DNA of 62,545 bases from contig JAFWFL010000025.1 in assembly GCA_017515595.1 (NCBI GenBank), positions 1 through 62,545 of the forward strand. Direction: 5' to 3'. The first letter of the stretch is position 1. Each line of letters begins with the position of its first letter. The notes beneath the pieces were generated by a model. The model was given only the letters and a program-made list of their open reading frames with translations, was not told where the DNA came from and ran no database searches. Of the stretch, positions 33,767 through 42,199 are shown in pieces. Source of the DNA: Coriobacteriales bacterium. GTDB taxonomy: Bacteria; Actinomycetota; Coriobacteriia; Coriobacteriales; UMGS124. The translations under genes and the position numbers were made by a program.

Positions 33767-36700
33767 TTATATATCAACCACATTGCCGTGTCTGTCAAGA
33801 CGTTGTGAAACAACTCTGCTTACGCCGTCTGCCTGCATTGATACTCCGTAGAGTACATCTGCACGCTCCATTGTTCTGCGCTGGTGGCTAATAACAATAA
33901 GCTGCGTTTTTTCTCGCAGAATGTCAATTGCCGCAAGCAAACGGTCAAGGTTTGAGTCATCAAGCGCGGCTTCAACCTCATCGAGCACATAAAAAGGCAC
34001 GGTACGCGTGCGGTAAACCGCAAACAGCAAACCGAGCGCCGTCAAAGAACGTTCACCGCCTGAAAGCAAACTCATTTTTGTAACACGTTTGCCCTGAGGC
34101 TGCGCTATAACTTCTATACCACAGGTATCGGGGTCTTCGCCGTCAATAAGCTCAAGATGTCCGTTACCCCCGGGAAAGAGCATAGAAAATACATCAATGA
34201 AGTTCTTGTTCACCTGGTCAAATGTTTCGTAAAAACTTGCGCGCATACGCTTATCTATAGCGGCAATAATCTTATTGAGATCAGTGCGCGCATGTTTGAG
34301 ATCTGCTACCTGCTCATCAATATAGGCCGAGCGCTCTTTAAGCTCGGTATACTCTTCCATAGCTACCTGGTTCACAGGACCTATGGTCTCAAGCTGTTCC
34401 TCAAGTTCAGAAAGCTCAGCCTCATCCTGTGCACGATCCTCAAGCTCGGGCAGCATAAGGGCTTCTTCGAGAATAACTCCTCGCTGAGAAGTAATTTGCC
34501 GCACTGTCTCCTGAATGCGCTCGTCAAGCCTGCCCTTTTTGACTTTTATATCTGTGTTGAGAGTTAATGCTTCTGTATATGCCTGCGATGCTTGGTTTGC
34601 CGAGAGCTTTGCGGCTTCAATAGCCTGCTTAAGAGCGGCAGAGTCTGCCTCTGCAAGACGCGTTTTATCTTTTAGCTGTGCCAAGTACTCTTTAGCCAAA
34701 TCCTCAAGCTCATTGAGGCGCTGTTCAAGAGGGGCAATTCGGCAGCATTTGGCAGTGAGTTCATCAAAAGCTTTTTTATTCTTTGTGTCTTCTTCTACAC
34801 AGGAAGCTTCGTCTTTTTGGAGCCGCTCAAAACGGTTTCGCAACGACTTTGTGCGCTCCTGTACGCGGGCAAGGGCTACCTGGCACTCATTATGGCGGCC
34901 ATGCGCGATACCGTCTTCGCGGCGGGCATTCTCAAATGCTTCCTGAGCTTCTGCAGCGGCATCGTTTGATGCGTCAAGACGCTCCTTTGCGGCATCCAGC
35001 TCGGTTTGTGCTTGCTCGGCTTTGGCTGCGTAATCCTCGGTATGCTGTAACAAAGCATCATACTGCGCCTGAATTTGATCGTGTTCACGCTCAAGACGCG
35101 TCACGAGGGCACAATTACGCTCATATTCTGCGACAGCAGCTTTAAACTCACCTTGCACAAGGGCATTTTGTTTTGACGCATCCTCATAAGCTTCTCTTGC
35201 GGCTTCAAGTTCTGCCTGAACCTTGTCAAGCTCCTGCTTAAGGTCTTCTTCGCTTTTTGCTTCTTTCTCTAATTCTGAGTTTAATTCTTTTATAGTACGT
35301 TCGCGCTCCAAAACGCCCGTATGGACACCTTGCGCAATTCCCACGTCGGCAGTGGCGCCTTCCATAACCACAAGCCCGTCACGAGTAATAAAACGAGTAC
35401 CGGAATTGTTTTGAGCTTGAGAAAGTGCACTTTCCCAAGAGTCTGCAACAACCACATTGCCCAAAATCCCCTCAAAGACTTCTTCATATCCTTCTTCTAT
35501 GTGGAGCAGGTCAATTAGTCTGTCTTGCTGACCTTTGTTATCACGGGAAAGAGCATTGTCGCTATAGCCTGAAATACATACTTTGCCGGAGCCTGTTTTA
35601 TAGGTTGAGACAATCTGTTGCAATACCTGTTCAAAGGTTTGACCCTGCTCAACCGCAAACCCGTTGAGCGCCTCGCCCAGCAATACTTCTGTAACGGCTT
35701 CGAGCTCGGGAGGCGCACTTATTACCTGTGAAAGACGTTTATAAGGGATTTGTTCGTTGTTGAGATATTTCTCAGTCTTTTGAACAGCAGATGCCGTACC
35801 GGTTTCTGCGCCTCGCATACTTATAAGACCGTCAAGCCGGGCTTTGGTCTTAAGACAAAGCGTGCGGGCATCATCATAAGCGCGTTGTTTTTCCTCATAA
35901 AGAGAACGCGCCTGAGAAACACCGGTTGAAGCTTCTGCAAGGGTTTTCTCGGCAGCTTCTTTGGCATGCGTACTGTCGTTTTGCTTTGTAAGAGCTTTTT
36001 CACGGTCAAGCTTGGCTTGTGCCAGCGAATCGCGGGCGTTTTCTATGCGTGTTTTATAAAGCTCACGCTGAACCCGGGCATTATCTGCCTCCGCACGGGC
36101 TTTTGTGAGAGCAACCGTATTTGCATTAAATATCCGCTGCGCTTCTTTTGCATTGGCATTTGCCTCGCGCAGAGCATCCTCGGCAGACTTTCTCTTGGTG
36201 CGTGCTTCCTGAAGCTGCTGCGAAGCTTCCTGCATTTGAGAAGTCAATGCGAGAATCTCGCCTTCGCCTTCATCGAGCTTTGCCTGTGAATCTATGCGCT
36301 CTTCGCGAATATCTTTAAGCCTGCGCTGAGACGAATCTATAGATGTTTGGAGCGTAGTGCGTCTTGCGTTCATGCTCCGCTGTTTTTCTTCGAGCACACG
36401 CTTGGCTGCATCAAAGCGCTCTGCAAGGCTCTGGGCACGGCGCCTTTGTTCGAGAAGATCTCCCACATAGATACCGCGCTCCTCAAGCATAACCTGGAGA
36501 TTATCGAGCTCTTTGGAGCGTTCTTTGCTTTGATACTCGGCGAGCTCAAGCTGGGCGCGGGCTTCTTTTTCTTGTGCTTCAGCGGCATTCCATTGTACCT
36601 GCAGCTGACGTAAATCATCTACCGCAAGCGCAACCCTGAGCTCGGTTATCCTTTGCGATATGTTGTTATAACGCTGCGTTCTGTCTACCTGACGCTCGAG

Positions 36701-37312
36701 AGGCCTGAGCCGGCGCGTAAGTTCACGGTGCAAATCCAGAGCGCGGTTGAGATTCTCATCCATAGATGCAAGGCGTTTAACTGCTTTTTCGCGCCTGCGC
36801 TTATGTTTTGATATGCCGGCGGCTTCTTCTATGAGCGACCTGCGTTCCTGAGGCCTGCTCATGAGAATCTGATCAAGCTTGCCCTGGCTAATGATTGAAT
36901 GGGTGTCTTTGCCAAGACCGGTATCATGAAGAATGTCGGTGATGTCAAGCAGACGCGCGGGTGCGCCGTTAATAAGATACTCGCTCTCGCCTGAACGGTA
37001 CATTCTTCTTGTAATGGCAACTTCTTCAAAATCAACGGGAAGCACATGGTCAGAGTTGTCGAGAACCAAATCGACTTCTGCGACGTTCACCGGATTTCGC
37101 GATGAAGAGCCGGCAAATACAACATCTTCCATGGCAGCTCCGCGAAGCTGCTTTGCGCTTTGTTCACCCAAAACCCAGAGGATTGCATCGCTTACATTTG
37201 ACTTACCCGAGCCGTTTGGCCCCACAATAACCGTAAGGCCACGCTCGAGCTCAAGCTGAACTCTGTCGGCAAACGACTTAAATCCTTTGAGTTTGAGCGA
37301 TTTTAGGTACAC
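33767..37312 (-). CDS. smc: Chromosome segregation protein SMC
   Basis: 1181 residues. The N-terminal head has Walker A GPNGSGKSN, two long coiled coils flank a hinge (about 500-650), and the C-terminal head has the signature LSGGERSLTAL and Walker B FYVLDEVEAALDD. It compacts and separates chromosomes with ScpA/ScpB, which are not in this window. It starts at a GTG with AAAGGA upstream, one base after the rnc stop. Length and domains are normal. Confidence 0.97.
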   Translation of the reverse strand: MYLKSLKLKGFKSFADRVQLELERGLTVIVGPNGSGKSNVSDAILWVLGEQSAKQLRGAAMEDVVFAGSSSRNPVNVAEVDLVLDNSDHVLPVDFEEVAITRRMYRSGESEYLINGAPARLLDITDILHDTGLGKDTHSIISQGKLDQILMSRPQERRSLIEEAAGISKHKRRREKAVKRLASMDENLNRALDLHRELTRRLRPLERQVDRTQRYNNISQRITELRVALAVDDLRQLQVQWNAAEAQEKEARAQLELAEYQSKERSKELDNLQVMLEERGIYVGDLLEQRRRAQSLAERFDAAKRVLEEKQRSMNARRTTLQTSIDSSQRRLKDIREERIDSQAKLDEGEGEILALTSQMQEASQQLQEARTKRKSAEDALREANANAKEAQRIFNANTVALTKARAEADNARVQRELYKTRIENARDSLAQAKLDREKALTKQNDSTHAKEAAEKTLAEASTGVSQARSLYEEKQRAYDDARTLCLKTKARLDGLISMRGAETGTASAVQKTEKYLNNEQIPYKRLSQVISAPPELEAVTEVLLGEALNGFAVEQGQTFEQVLQQIVSTYKTGSGKVCISGYSDNALSRDNKGQQDRLIDLLHIEEGYEEVFEGILGNVVVADSWESALSQAQNNSGTRFITRDGLVVMEGATADVGIAQGVHTGVLERERTIKELNSELEKEAKSEEDLKQELDKVQAELEAAREAYEDASKQNALVQGEFKAAVAEYERNCALVTRLEREHDQIQAQYDALLQHTEDYAAKAEQAQTELDAAKERLDASNDAAAEAQEAFENARREDGIAHGRHNECQVALARVQERTKSLRNRFERLQKDEASCVEEDTKNKKAFDELTAKCCRIAPLEQRLNELEDLAKEYLAQLKDKTRLAEADSAALKQAIEAAKLSANQASQAYTEALTLNTDIKVKKGRLDERIQETVRQITSQRGVILEEALMLPELEDRAQDEAELSELEEQLETIGPVNQVAMEEYTELKERSAYIDEQVADLKHARTDLNKIIAAIDKRMRASFYETFDQVNKNFIDVFSMLFPGGNGHLELIDGEDPDTCGIEVIAQPQGKRVTKMSLLSGGERSLTALGLLFAVYRTRTVPFYVLDEVEAALDDSNLDRLLAAIDILREKTQLIVISHQRRTMERADVLYGVSMQADGVSRVVSQRLDRHGNVVDI

Positions 37313-37313
37313 G

Positions 37314-38102
37314 TTAGTCCTTTCGGGCTGCAGTCGCAGAAGGTTCTGCCGTTAATGCTGCTTCAGAGTCTGCTTCTTGCTTATTATCTGAGTCAAACTG
37401 TTCCTGAGTCAAATAGCCCATATTTACCAATGCATTGGCAGCAGCTGCTGCCTCCGCATGTTTTTTAGAAGAGCCCCTGCCTGTGCCCGCAACCTTACCG
37501 CCAACCAAACATTCGCTTTCGAACATGGGAGCATGAGCGGGACCACGCTTTGCGGTTATACGGTAAGCAGGGGCATTATAACCGTCTGCCTGAACTTTTT
37601 CCTGAAGAATCGATTTTGGATTTGTGGGAGAAACAAGCTCGATTCCGGCCTGCGCCGGTTTAAGGCTTGAGACAACCCACTTGCGGGCCGCGTCAAGTCC
37701 TCCATCCAGATAAAGCGCGCCTGTTATGGACTCATATACGTTTTCAAGAGCCGAGTGGATTCCTCGCGCACCAACGCCACGTTCGCTCCTGCCAAAGTTA
37801 ATGCAGTCTTTAATCCCGTATTCAAGCGCCACACGCGACAAAGAATCGCCCGAAATGAGAGCAACCTTCATCTGAGTTAATTGTCCCTCGTCAAGATCAG
37901 GATATGCCTGATACAGCTCCTCGGTAACAATGAGACCCACAACCGCATCGCCCAAAAATTCGAGACGCTCATATCCCTCGCTTACCGGTTTACCCTCGGT
38001 AAGCGATGGGTGTGTGAGCGCGTTTTTAGCAAGCTCGGGGTTATGAAAACGATATCCCAGAATCTCCTGCAAATGCTCTATTTTCCAAAGAATGGTTGCC
38101 AC
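37314..38102 (-). CDS. rnc: Ribonuclease III
   Basis: 262 residues. The catalytic domain has the signature ERLEFLGDAVVGL and the second acidic site around ENVYESITGALYLDGG, then a double-stranded RNA-binding domain (PKSILQEKVQADGYNAPAYRI in parts, GSSKKHAEAAAA). It processes rRNA precursors and cuts long RNA duplexes. It starts at a GTG 5 bases after the acpP stop. A 30-residue Glu/Ala-rich tail follows the RNA-binding domain. It could act on the long hairpin found between larE and rsmB. Confidence 0.96.
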   Translation of the reverse strand: MATILWKIEHLQEILGYRFHNPELAKNALTHPSLTEGKPVSEGYERLEFLGDAVVGLIVTEELYQAYPDLDEGQLTQMKVALISGDSLSRVALEYGIKDCINFGRSERGVGARGIHSALENVYESITGALYLDGGLDAARKWVVSSLKPAQAGIELVSPTNPKSILQEKVQADGYNAPAYRITAKRGPAHAPMFESECLVGGKVAGTGRGSSKKHAEAAAAANALVNMGYLTQEQFDSDNKQEADSEAALTAEPSATAARKD

Positions 38103-38107
38103 AATGC

Positions 38108-38344
38108 TTACACCGTTTCCTGAATAATATCAAGGGCATCAGACACGGTATAAATCTTTGCAAGCTTTTCGTCGGGTATAGTTGCATCAAACTCTTCTTC
38201 CAAACCCACAACAAGCTGAAGCATGTCAAGAGAATCAAAATCCAGATCTGTAAATTTTACTTCCTCTGAAATCCTGCTTTCATCTATGCCGGTATTCTCG
38301 TTCATAACTTTTGCCAGTCTTTTTAATGCTTCTGCGCGTTCCAT
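38108..38344 (-). CDS. acpP: Acyl carrier protein
   Basis: 78 acidic residues with the phosphopantetheine site DLDFDSLDMLQLV; the serine is the attachment point. It carries acyl chains for fatty acid and phospholipid synthesis and partners PlsX, encoded directly upstream. GGAAGGA stands 6 bases before the ATG. The order plsX-acpP-rnc-smc follows the Bacillus order with fabD and fabG missing. Confidence 0.96.
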   Translation of the reverse strand: MERAEALKRLAKVMNENTGIDESRISEEVKFTDLDFDSLDMLQLVVGLEEEFDATIPDEKLAKIYTVSDALDIIQETV

Positions 38345-38360
38345 GATTATCCTTCCGTTT

Positions 38361-39368
38361 TTAGACGTTCGCCTTAAGGCGTGCTTCTATTAGTGCTACC
38401 AAATTACCGCGTATAGCGCCCGCCACTGCGAGTGTTCCGTTTTTGACAGCCTCGGGAGAAGTTGCACCGTGACCTATAACAACCGCGCCCTTCAGTCCCA
38501 AAAGAATTGCGCCGCCATAAGCATCTCCGCTCAGCTGGTCTCTGATATCGGAGAAAGCAGGCTTTAAAATTCCTGCTGCAATCTTTTTAACAATCGAGTC
38601 CTCGATTGCTCCTTTAATGCTCCCGAGCATAAACTTTGCTGTTGCTTCTACGGCTTTAACCGCAACGTTACCGGTAAAACCGTCTGATACCAATACATCA
38701 AAAGAGTCCGAGAAGAGATCTGTGCTTTCGCCGTTACCAACAAAATTGGGAACATTCTGCTCGAGAAGCGCGCAGGCTTCTTGTGCAAAAGACGAGCCTT
38801 TTGCACGCTCGGTTCCTATGTTGAGCAATCCTACTTTTGGCTCCTTAACGCCAAGCATAACGTTTGCATAAGCGCTTCCCATATGAGCAAACTGCGCAAG
38901 ATACTCGGGCTTGCAGTCTGCATTTGCGCCAAGGTCAAGTACAACGGTTGGGGTCTTACCGGGGAACACTACCGTCAAAGCGGGCCTCTCGACACCGGAG
39001 ATTCTTCCTATACCCAAAGTAGCTGCCGCAAGGATTGCTCCTGTTGACCCGGCCGAGAAAAACCCGCCGGCTTCACCTGATTTTACAAGTTTGCATCCCT
39101 GCACAATGCTCGAATCACGTTTTGACCTGACCGCTTCTGCCGGATGCTCCCCCATCTCAATAACCTGCGAGCATGCATGTGCGCTTACACGTCCCTCGTG
39201 CTTTTGTGCAAACGGTTCTACAATCTCGGGAAGACCCGTTACAACAACATTAAGGTCGTTGTCTTCTGCAAGTGCAGCTTCTATTCCTTCAAGAACAACA
39301 GACGCAGGTTTGTCGCCTCCGCAGGCATCAACGCAAACCGACACCTTTTTGTCTTCAGTTTCACTCAT
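38361..39368 (-). CDS. plsX: Phosphate acyltransferase PlsX
   Basis: Forms acyl-phosphate from acyl-ACP and phosphate for the PlsX-PlsY route to lysophosphatidate. 335 residues from the chosen ATG; the family blocks CVDACGGDKP, GSTGAILAAA, NIGTERAKGS and SDGFTGNVAVK are present. An ATG two codons upstream is also possible, but its spacing to GCGGG is too short. The gene has its own probable extended -10 promoter. It lies between rpmF and acpP. Confidence 0.95.
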   Translation of the reverse strand: MSETEDKKVSVCVDACGGDKPASVVLEGIEAALAEDNDLNVVVTGLPEIVEPFAQKHEGRVSAHACSQVIEMGEHPAEAVRSKRDSSIVQGCKLVKSGEAGGFFSAGSTGAILAAATLGIGRISGVERPALTVVFPGKTPTVVLDLGANADCKPEYLAQFAHMGSAYANVMLGVKEPKVGLLNIGTERAKGSSFAQEACALLEQNVPNFVGNGESTDLFSDSFDVLVSDGFTGNVAVKAVEATAKFMLGSIKGAIEDSIVKKIAAGILKPAFSDIRDQLSGDAYGGAILLGLKGAVVIGHGATSPEAVKNGTLAVAGAIRGNLVALIEARLKANV

Positions 39369-39402
39369 ATACATCCCGCTTTCGCCGTGATCTTGTGGTC
39401 AC

Positions 39403-39408
39403 ATTATA
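39403..39408 (-). promoter_or_regulatory. Extended -10 promoter for plsX
   Basis: On the minus strand TGGTATAAT is a full extended -10 (TG-N-TATAAT). A TGTTGG at 17 bases upstream is a weak -35. Start would be near 39396, about 28 bases before plsX. Confidence 0.55.
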
Positions 39409-39413
39409 CCAAT

Positions 39414-39444
39414 AAAGCCGACACCCCAACAGGTTGCCGGCTTT
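39414..39444 (-). terminator. Hairpin between rpmF and plsX
   Basis: AAAGCCG and CGGCTTT pair around a 17-base loop, with extra CA/TG pairs inside. There is no strong U-tract. It overlaps the spacer of the plsX promoter, so it may act as an attenuator of read-through from rpmF. Confidence 0.4.
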
Positions 39445-39469
39445 AACAGTCTTGCTATTGCCCAAAAAA

Positions 39470-39649
39470 CTAGTCGACAATAATAACCTGACGACCCTTA
39501 TAGTAACCGCAATTTGGGCATACATGGTGATCAAGACGAGGAGCACCACACTGAGGGCATGGTGTTGTCTGTACAGGCTTAATCCTGTTATTAGCCGCAC
39601 GACGGTTGTGAGTCCTAATACGGCCCATTTTTCGCTTAGGTACTGCCAT
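39470..39649 (-). CDS. rpmF: Ribosomal protein L32 (zinc form)
   Basis: 59 residues, MAVPKRKMGRIRTHNRRA at the N-terminus and a four-cysteine zinc ribbon CPQCG...CPNCG. A component of the 50S subunit. The start is the ATG after AAAGG; the open frame runs 19 codons further without support. It keeps all four cysteines. Its place after a DUF177 gene is common across bacteria. Confidence 0.97.
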   Translation of the reverse strand: MAVPKRKMGRIRTHNRRAANNRIKPVQTTPCPQCGAPRLDHHVCPNCGYYKGRQVIIVD

Positions 39650-39720
39650 GGTAAACCTTTCAAATTCTCGATACGCCTGTCTTGCACAGGGATACTCTAC
39701 ATGCAATATTTAATTGTACT

Positions 39721-39796
39721 CAAAAGAATCCTCTTTTGCATGTACAAAATACATTCACAGTGCTGCTTCACAGGTTATGCATTAAATTGTGAAGCA
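39721..39796 (-). other. Two hairpins between yceD and rpmF
   Basis: On leaving yceD the transcript meets a 9-bp stem (TGCTTCACA, 39764-39772, with 39788-39796; 15-base loop). A second 7-bp stem follows (CAAAAGA, 39721-39727, with 39732-39738; 4-base loop). Neither has a clean U-tract. They could slow read-through or mark RNA processing ahead of rpmF. The 157-base gap holds no gene. Confidence 0.4.
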
Positions 39797-39806
39797 ACAC
39801 CATAAT

Positions 39807-40370
39807 TTATAGTTTGAGCGAGTTCAAAACCGCAAACGGACTCGCTTCTTTTTTAGCTTCCTCAGCCTTTTGTGAACAAGAACACGTTTCTTCATTGAGA
39901 TTACAGCCGCATACCGGGCAAAGGCCTTTGCAGTCTTCATCACAAAGAACAATGTACGGGAGCTCCATATATACGGCGCCAACAACCGCTTCTGAGAGAT
40001 CGATTCTGCCGTTGACTTCATCTATGAGACCAAAGTCCTGGTCATCATCCATCTCGTCTTCGCTTGGGAGCTCGTGCACATAGTAACAGGTGACTTCTGC
40101 AGCAAGATCAAACTGAGCATCGCCCAAACACCTGTCGCATGTGGTATTAACGTGACCCCTCACAGTGCCGGCTGCCAAAATACCTTCGCCTGCATGAGTC
40201 AGCGCAATATCATAATGGAGTCCGTCTTCAAAGAGAAACTCCCGGCCACCCAAAACGAGCCCATCTATATTGAGCGTCCCCTGCGTATCAAAGGTATCGC
40301 CGGGACTTACAAGATGGGTTGCAAGCGCAACATAAATTGGAGGTACATCCGCAGCATTACATACGGTCAT
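39807..40370 (-). CDS. DUF177/YceD-family protein
   Basis: 187 residues from the chosen ATG; a TTG or ATG up to 15 codons earlier is possible and no start has a strong ribosome site. The family signature TCDRCLG and a C-terminal C-x2-C ... C-x-C cluster (LCPVCGCNLNEETCSC) are seen, which may bind zinc. YceD proteins are linked to 23S rRNA maturation and are usually encoded just before rpmF, as here. It overlaps the end of the DivIVA-like gene by 14 bases. Confidence 0.85.
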   Translation of the reverse strand: MTVCNAADVPPIYVALATHLVSPGDTFDTQGTLNIDGLVLGGREFLFEDGLHYDIALTHAGEGILAAGTVRGHVNTTCDRCLGDAQFDLAAEVTCYYVHELPSEDEMDDDQDFGLIDEVNGRIDLSEAVVGAVYMELPYIVLCDEDCKGLCPVCGCNLNEETCSCSQKAEEAKKEASPFAVLNSLKL

Positions 40371-40893
40371 AACCACGCTCGTCTTGGTTATCCGGCATGG
40401 CTCCGTCATTCTCAAAAGAGCCGCTCAGAAGACTACGACAATAATTGACCTGCTCAAGCATGCTGTTGATGCGGTCAATCATTTGCTGCATCTCGGTAGC
40501 CAGTTTGCCAAAGGTGTCCTCTGCCGAATTCTCTGCCCAGTAACGAATATCGCGGGCGTCCTTCTCGGCCTCACGGCGTACTTCTTCTGCCTCGTTATGA
40601 GCCATACGTACAACTTCCTGCTCGCTCGCAAGCATAAGAGCATGGCTCTTGGCATCCTGAACAATATGCTGAGCTTCAGTCTCAGCCGAGTTCAGAATCT
40701 CATCGCGCTCATGGATAATACGACGAGCCTTTTGGAATTCATCAGGCAGAGAATTCTTGATGTCGTCGAGAATCTCATAAGCAGCTGTAGAATCAATGAT
40801 CTTTTTGGAGCCACCGCCGGAGATAGGGGACTTGGCTTCATTAATGAGGTCTTCAAGTTCCTCTATAAACGCTTCGATCTCGCTGCCGGGCAT
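40357..40893 (-). CDS. DivIVA-like coiled-coil protein
   Basis: 178 residues, highly charged and helical from about 50 to 165 (ETEAQHIVQDAKSHALML, EAEEVRREAEKDARDIRYWA), with no membrane helix. The composition resembles DivIVA / ATP synthase b-like coiled coils of actinobacteria, but the N-terminal DivIVA membrane-binding motif is not clear. It could organise the membrane or cell pole. The ATG has AAAGGA 6 bases upstream. It leads the yceD-rpmF-plsX gene run. The family is probable, the role unknown. Confidence 0.6.
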   Translation of the reverse strand: MPGSEIEAFIEELEDLINEAKSPISGGGSKKIIDSTAAYEILDDIKNSLPDEFQKARRIIHERDEILNSAETEAQHIVQDAKSHALMLASEQEVVRMAHNEAEEVRREAEKDARDIRYWAENSAEDTFGKLATEMQQMIDRINSMLEQVNYCRSLLSGSFENDGAMPDNQDERGYDRM

Positions 40894-40958
40894 AAACAAT
40901 CCTTTCTCATCTCGTCTTTTGATCTTTGACGATTCACTTGCATCTTGTTAAACAATGA

Positions 40959-40986
40959 ATGATACCAGAAAATGAGCACATATCAA
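40959..40986 (-). promoter_or_regulatory. Sigma-A-type promoter before the divIVA-yceD-rpmF run
   Basis: Minus-strand TTGATA (40981-40986), 16 bases, then TATCAT (40959-40964). The predicted start near 40952 leaves a 60-base leader before the DivIVA-like ATG. The gap to coaD (138 bases) holds nothing else clear. Confidence 0.5.
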
Positions 40987-41031
40987 CATTATTTGTGCAT
41001 ATTTTAGAATGAGCATAACATCACACGTTCA

Positions 41032-41556
41032 CTACTTCCGGGCGCCAAAGCGTTTGCGGAGGGCGGCTTCTACGTTGGGGGTTACCAAAAACGAGACGTC
41101 GCCGCCAAAGCTTGCGATTTCGCGAACGGCTGAGCTTGATACATAGCCGTACTCAACGGCGCTCATAACAAAAATTGCTTCAATCTCGGGAGCAAGCATG
41201 TAGTTGAGCTGGGCTTGCTGGAATTCGTATTCAAAGTCGGTAATGGCGCGGAGGCCTTTTACCACAGCGCTTATATCGCCGAGTTCGCGGGCAAAGTCAA
41301 CGAGAAGCCCTTCAAAAGGCATGACAACCACGTTCTCGAGCCCTTCAAGAGCGCAGCGGGCCATTTCCACACGCTGATCGAGCGTGAACGCAGGACCTCC
41401 GCGTTTCTCCTGAGAGGCGGCAACGGCAACAATAACTTCGTCGGCAAGATGGGTCGAGCGTTCTATGACATCTATATGCCCCCTCGTAATGGGGTCATAA
41501 GTACCCGGCACCAAAAGCCTTCTGTACTGTCCCTTTTTGCTTTTTTTGTCACTCAT
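41032..41556 (-). CDS. coaD: Phosphopantetheine adenylyltransferase
   Basis: 174 residues. Catalyses the penultimate CoA step, moving AMP onto 4'-phosphopantetheine. The nucleotidyltransferase motif is GTYDPITRGHIDV (T/HxGH) and the C-terminal substrate block VSSSAVREIASFGGDVS is present. The ATG overlaps the end of rsmD by 8 bases; the rsmD-coaD pair is conserved in Gram-positives. Confidence 0.96.
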   Translation of the reverse strand: MSDKKSKKGQYRRLLVPGTYDPITRGHIDVIERSTHLADEVIVAVAASQEKRGGPAFTLDQRVEMARCALEGLENVVVMPFEGLLVDFARELGDISAVVKGLRAITDFEYEFQQAQLNYMLAPEIEAIFVMSAVEYGYVSSSAVREIASFGGDVSFLVTPNVEAALRKRFGARK

Positions 41557-42199
41557 TGGTGATGTCCTCCTGTTGTGACTCGTCTTCTTGCTGAGGCTCC
41601 GGAACAGCCGTCCAGCGGAAGGTGTCTATAAGCGTTTTGCCGTATACATGCTGCGCTAAGTGGCGATAATGCTGGCTCTCAAGGCCTGATAAGGCTTTTT
41701 GCTGAACCTTTTTTCGCCGAATACCTTCATGTTCATATACAATTAAAGCGCCGTCCTCAAGAAGCTGCGAAGCTTCAAGATCGCACAAAAGACGGCACAC
41801 GTCTTCTTCGCTTGTGGCATACGGCGGGTCCAAAAGAACAACATCAAAAGGTGAACCGGCCACATTTGAACGCTTGGCAACGGTAAATGCATCTGCTTTG
41901 AGCACAACAATACGCTGCTGGCTTACGCCGAGTGTCCTTATGTTTTCTTTTATACAATTAATCGCAACCTGGTTATTATCGAGAAGCGTTGCATGTGCGG
42001 CATCTCTCGATAAGAGCTCAAAAGAAAGCGCGCCCGAGCCGGCAAATGCATCGAGAATACTCATGTCTTCATACGTGCCCCGGTCCGAGAAAATAATGGA
42101 AGATACAGCCTCGCGAACCCGGTCATAGGTTGGACGGGTTGCATCGCCTTCAGGTGTTTTGACAGTGCGGCCGCGCCAGGTGCCCGAGATTATTCTCAT
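41549..42199 (-). CDS. rsmD: 16S rRNA (guanine966-N2)-methyltransferase
   Basis: 216 residues from the ATG that overlaps the recG stop as ATGA; the frame is open 23 codons upstream inside recG but is not needed. RIISGTWRGRTVKTPEG and TRPTYDRVREAVSSII are the family N-terminus, LDAFAGSGALSFELLSR the SAM site and LLDPPY the catalytic motif. It methylates G966 of 16S rRNA in small-subunit assembly. Confidence 0.95.
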   Translation of the reverse strand: MRIISGTWRGRTVKTPEGDATRPTYDRVREAVSSIIFSDRGTYEDMSILDAFAGSGALSFELLSRDAAHATLLDNNQVAINCIKENIRTLGVSQQRIVVLKADAFTVAKRSNVAGSPFDVVLLDPPYATSEEDVCRLLCDLEASQLLEDGALIVYEHEGIRRKKVQQKALSGLESQHYRHLAQHVYGKTLIDTFRWTAVPEPQQEDESQQEDITNE

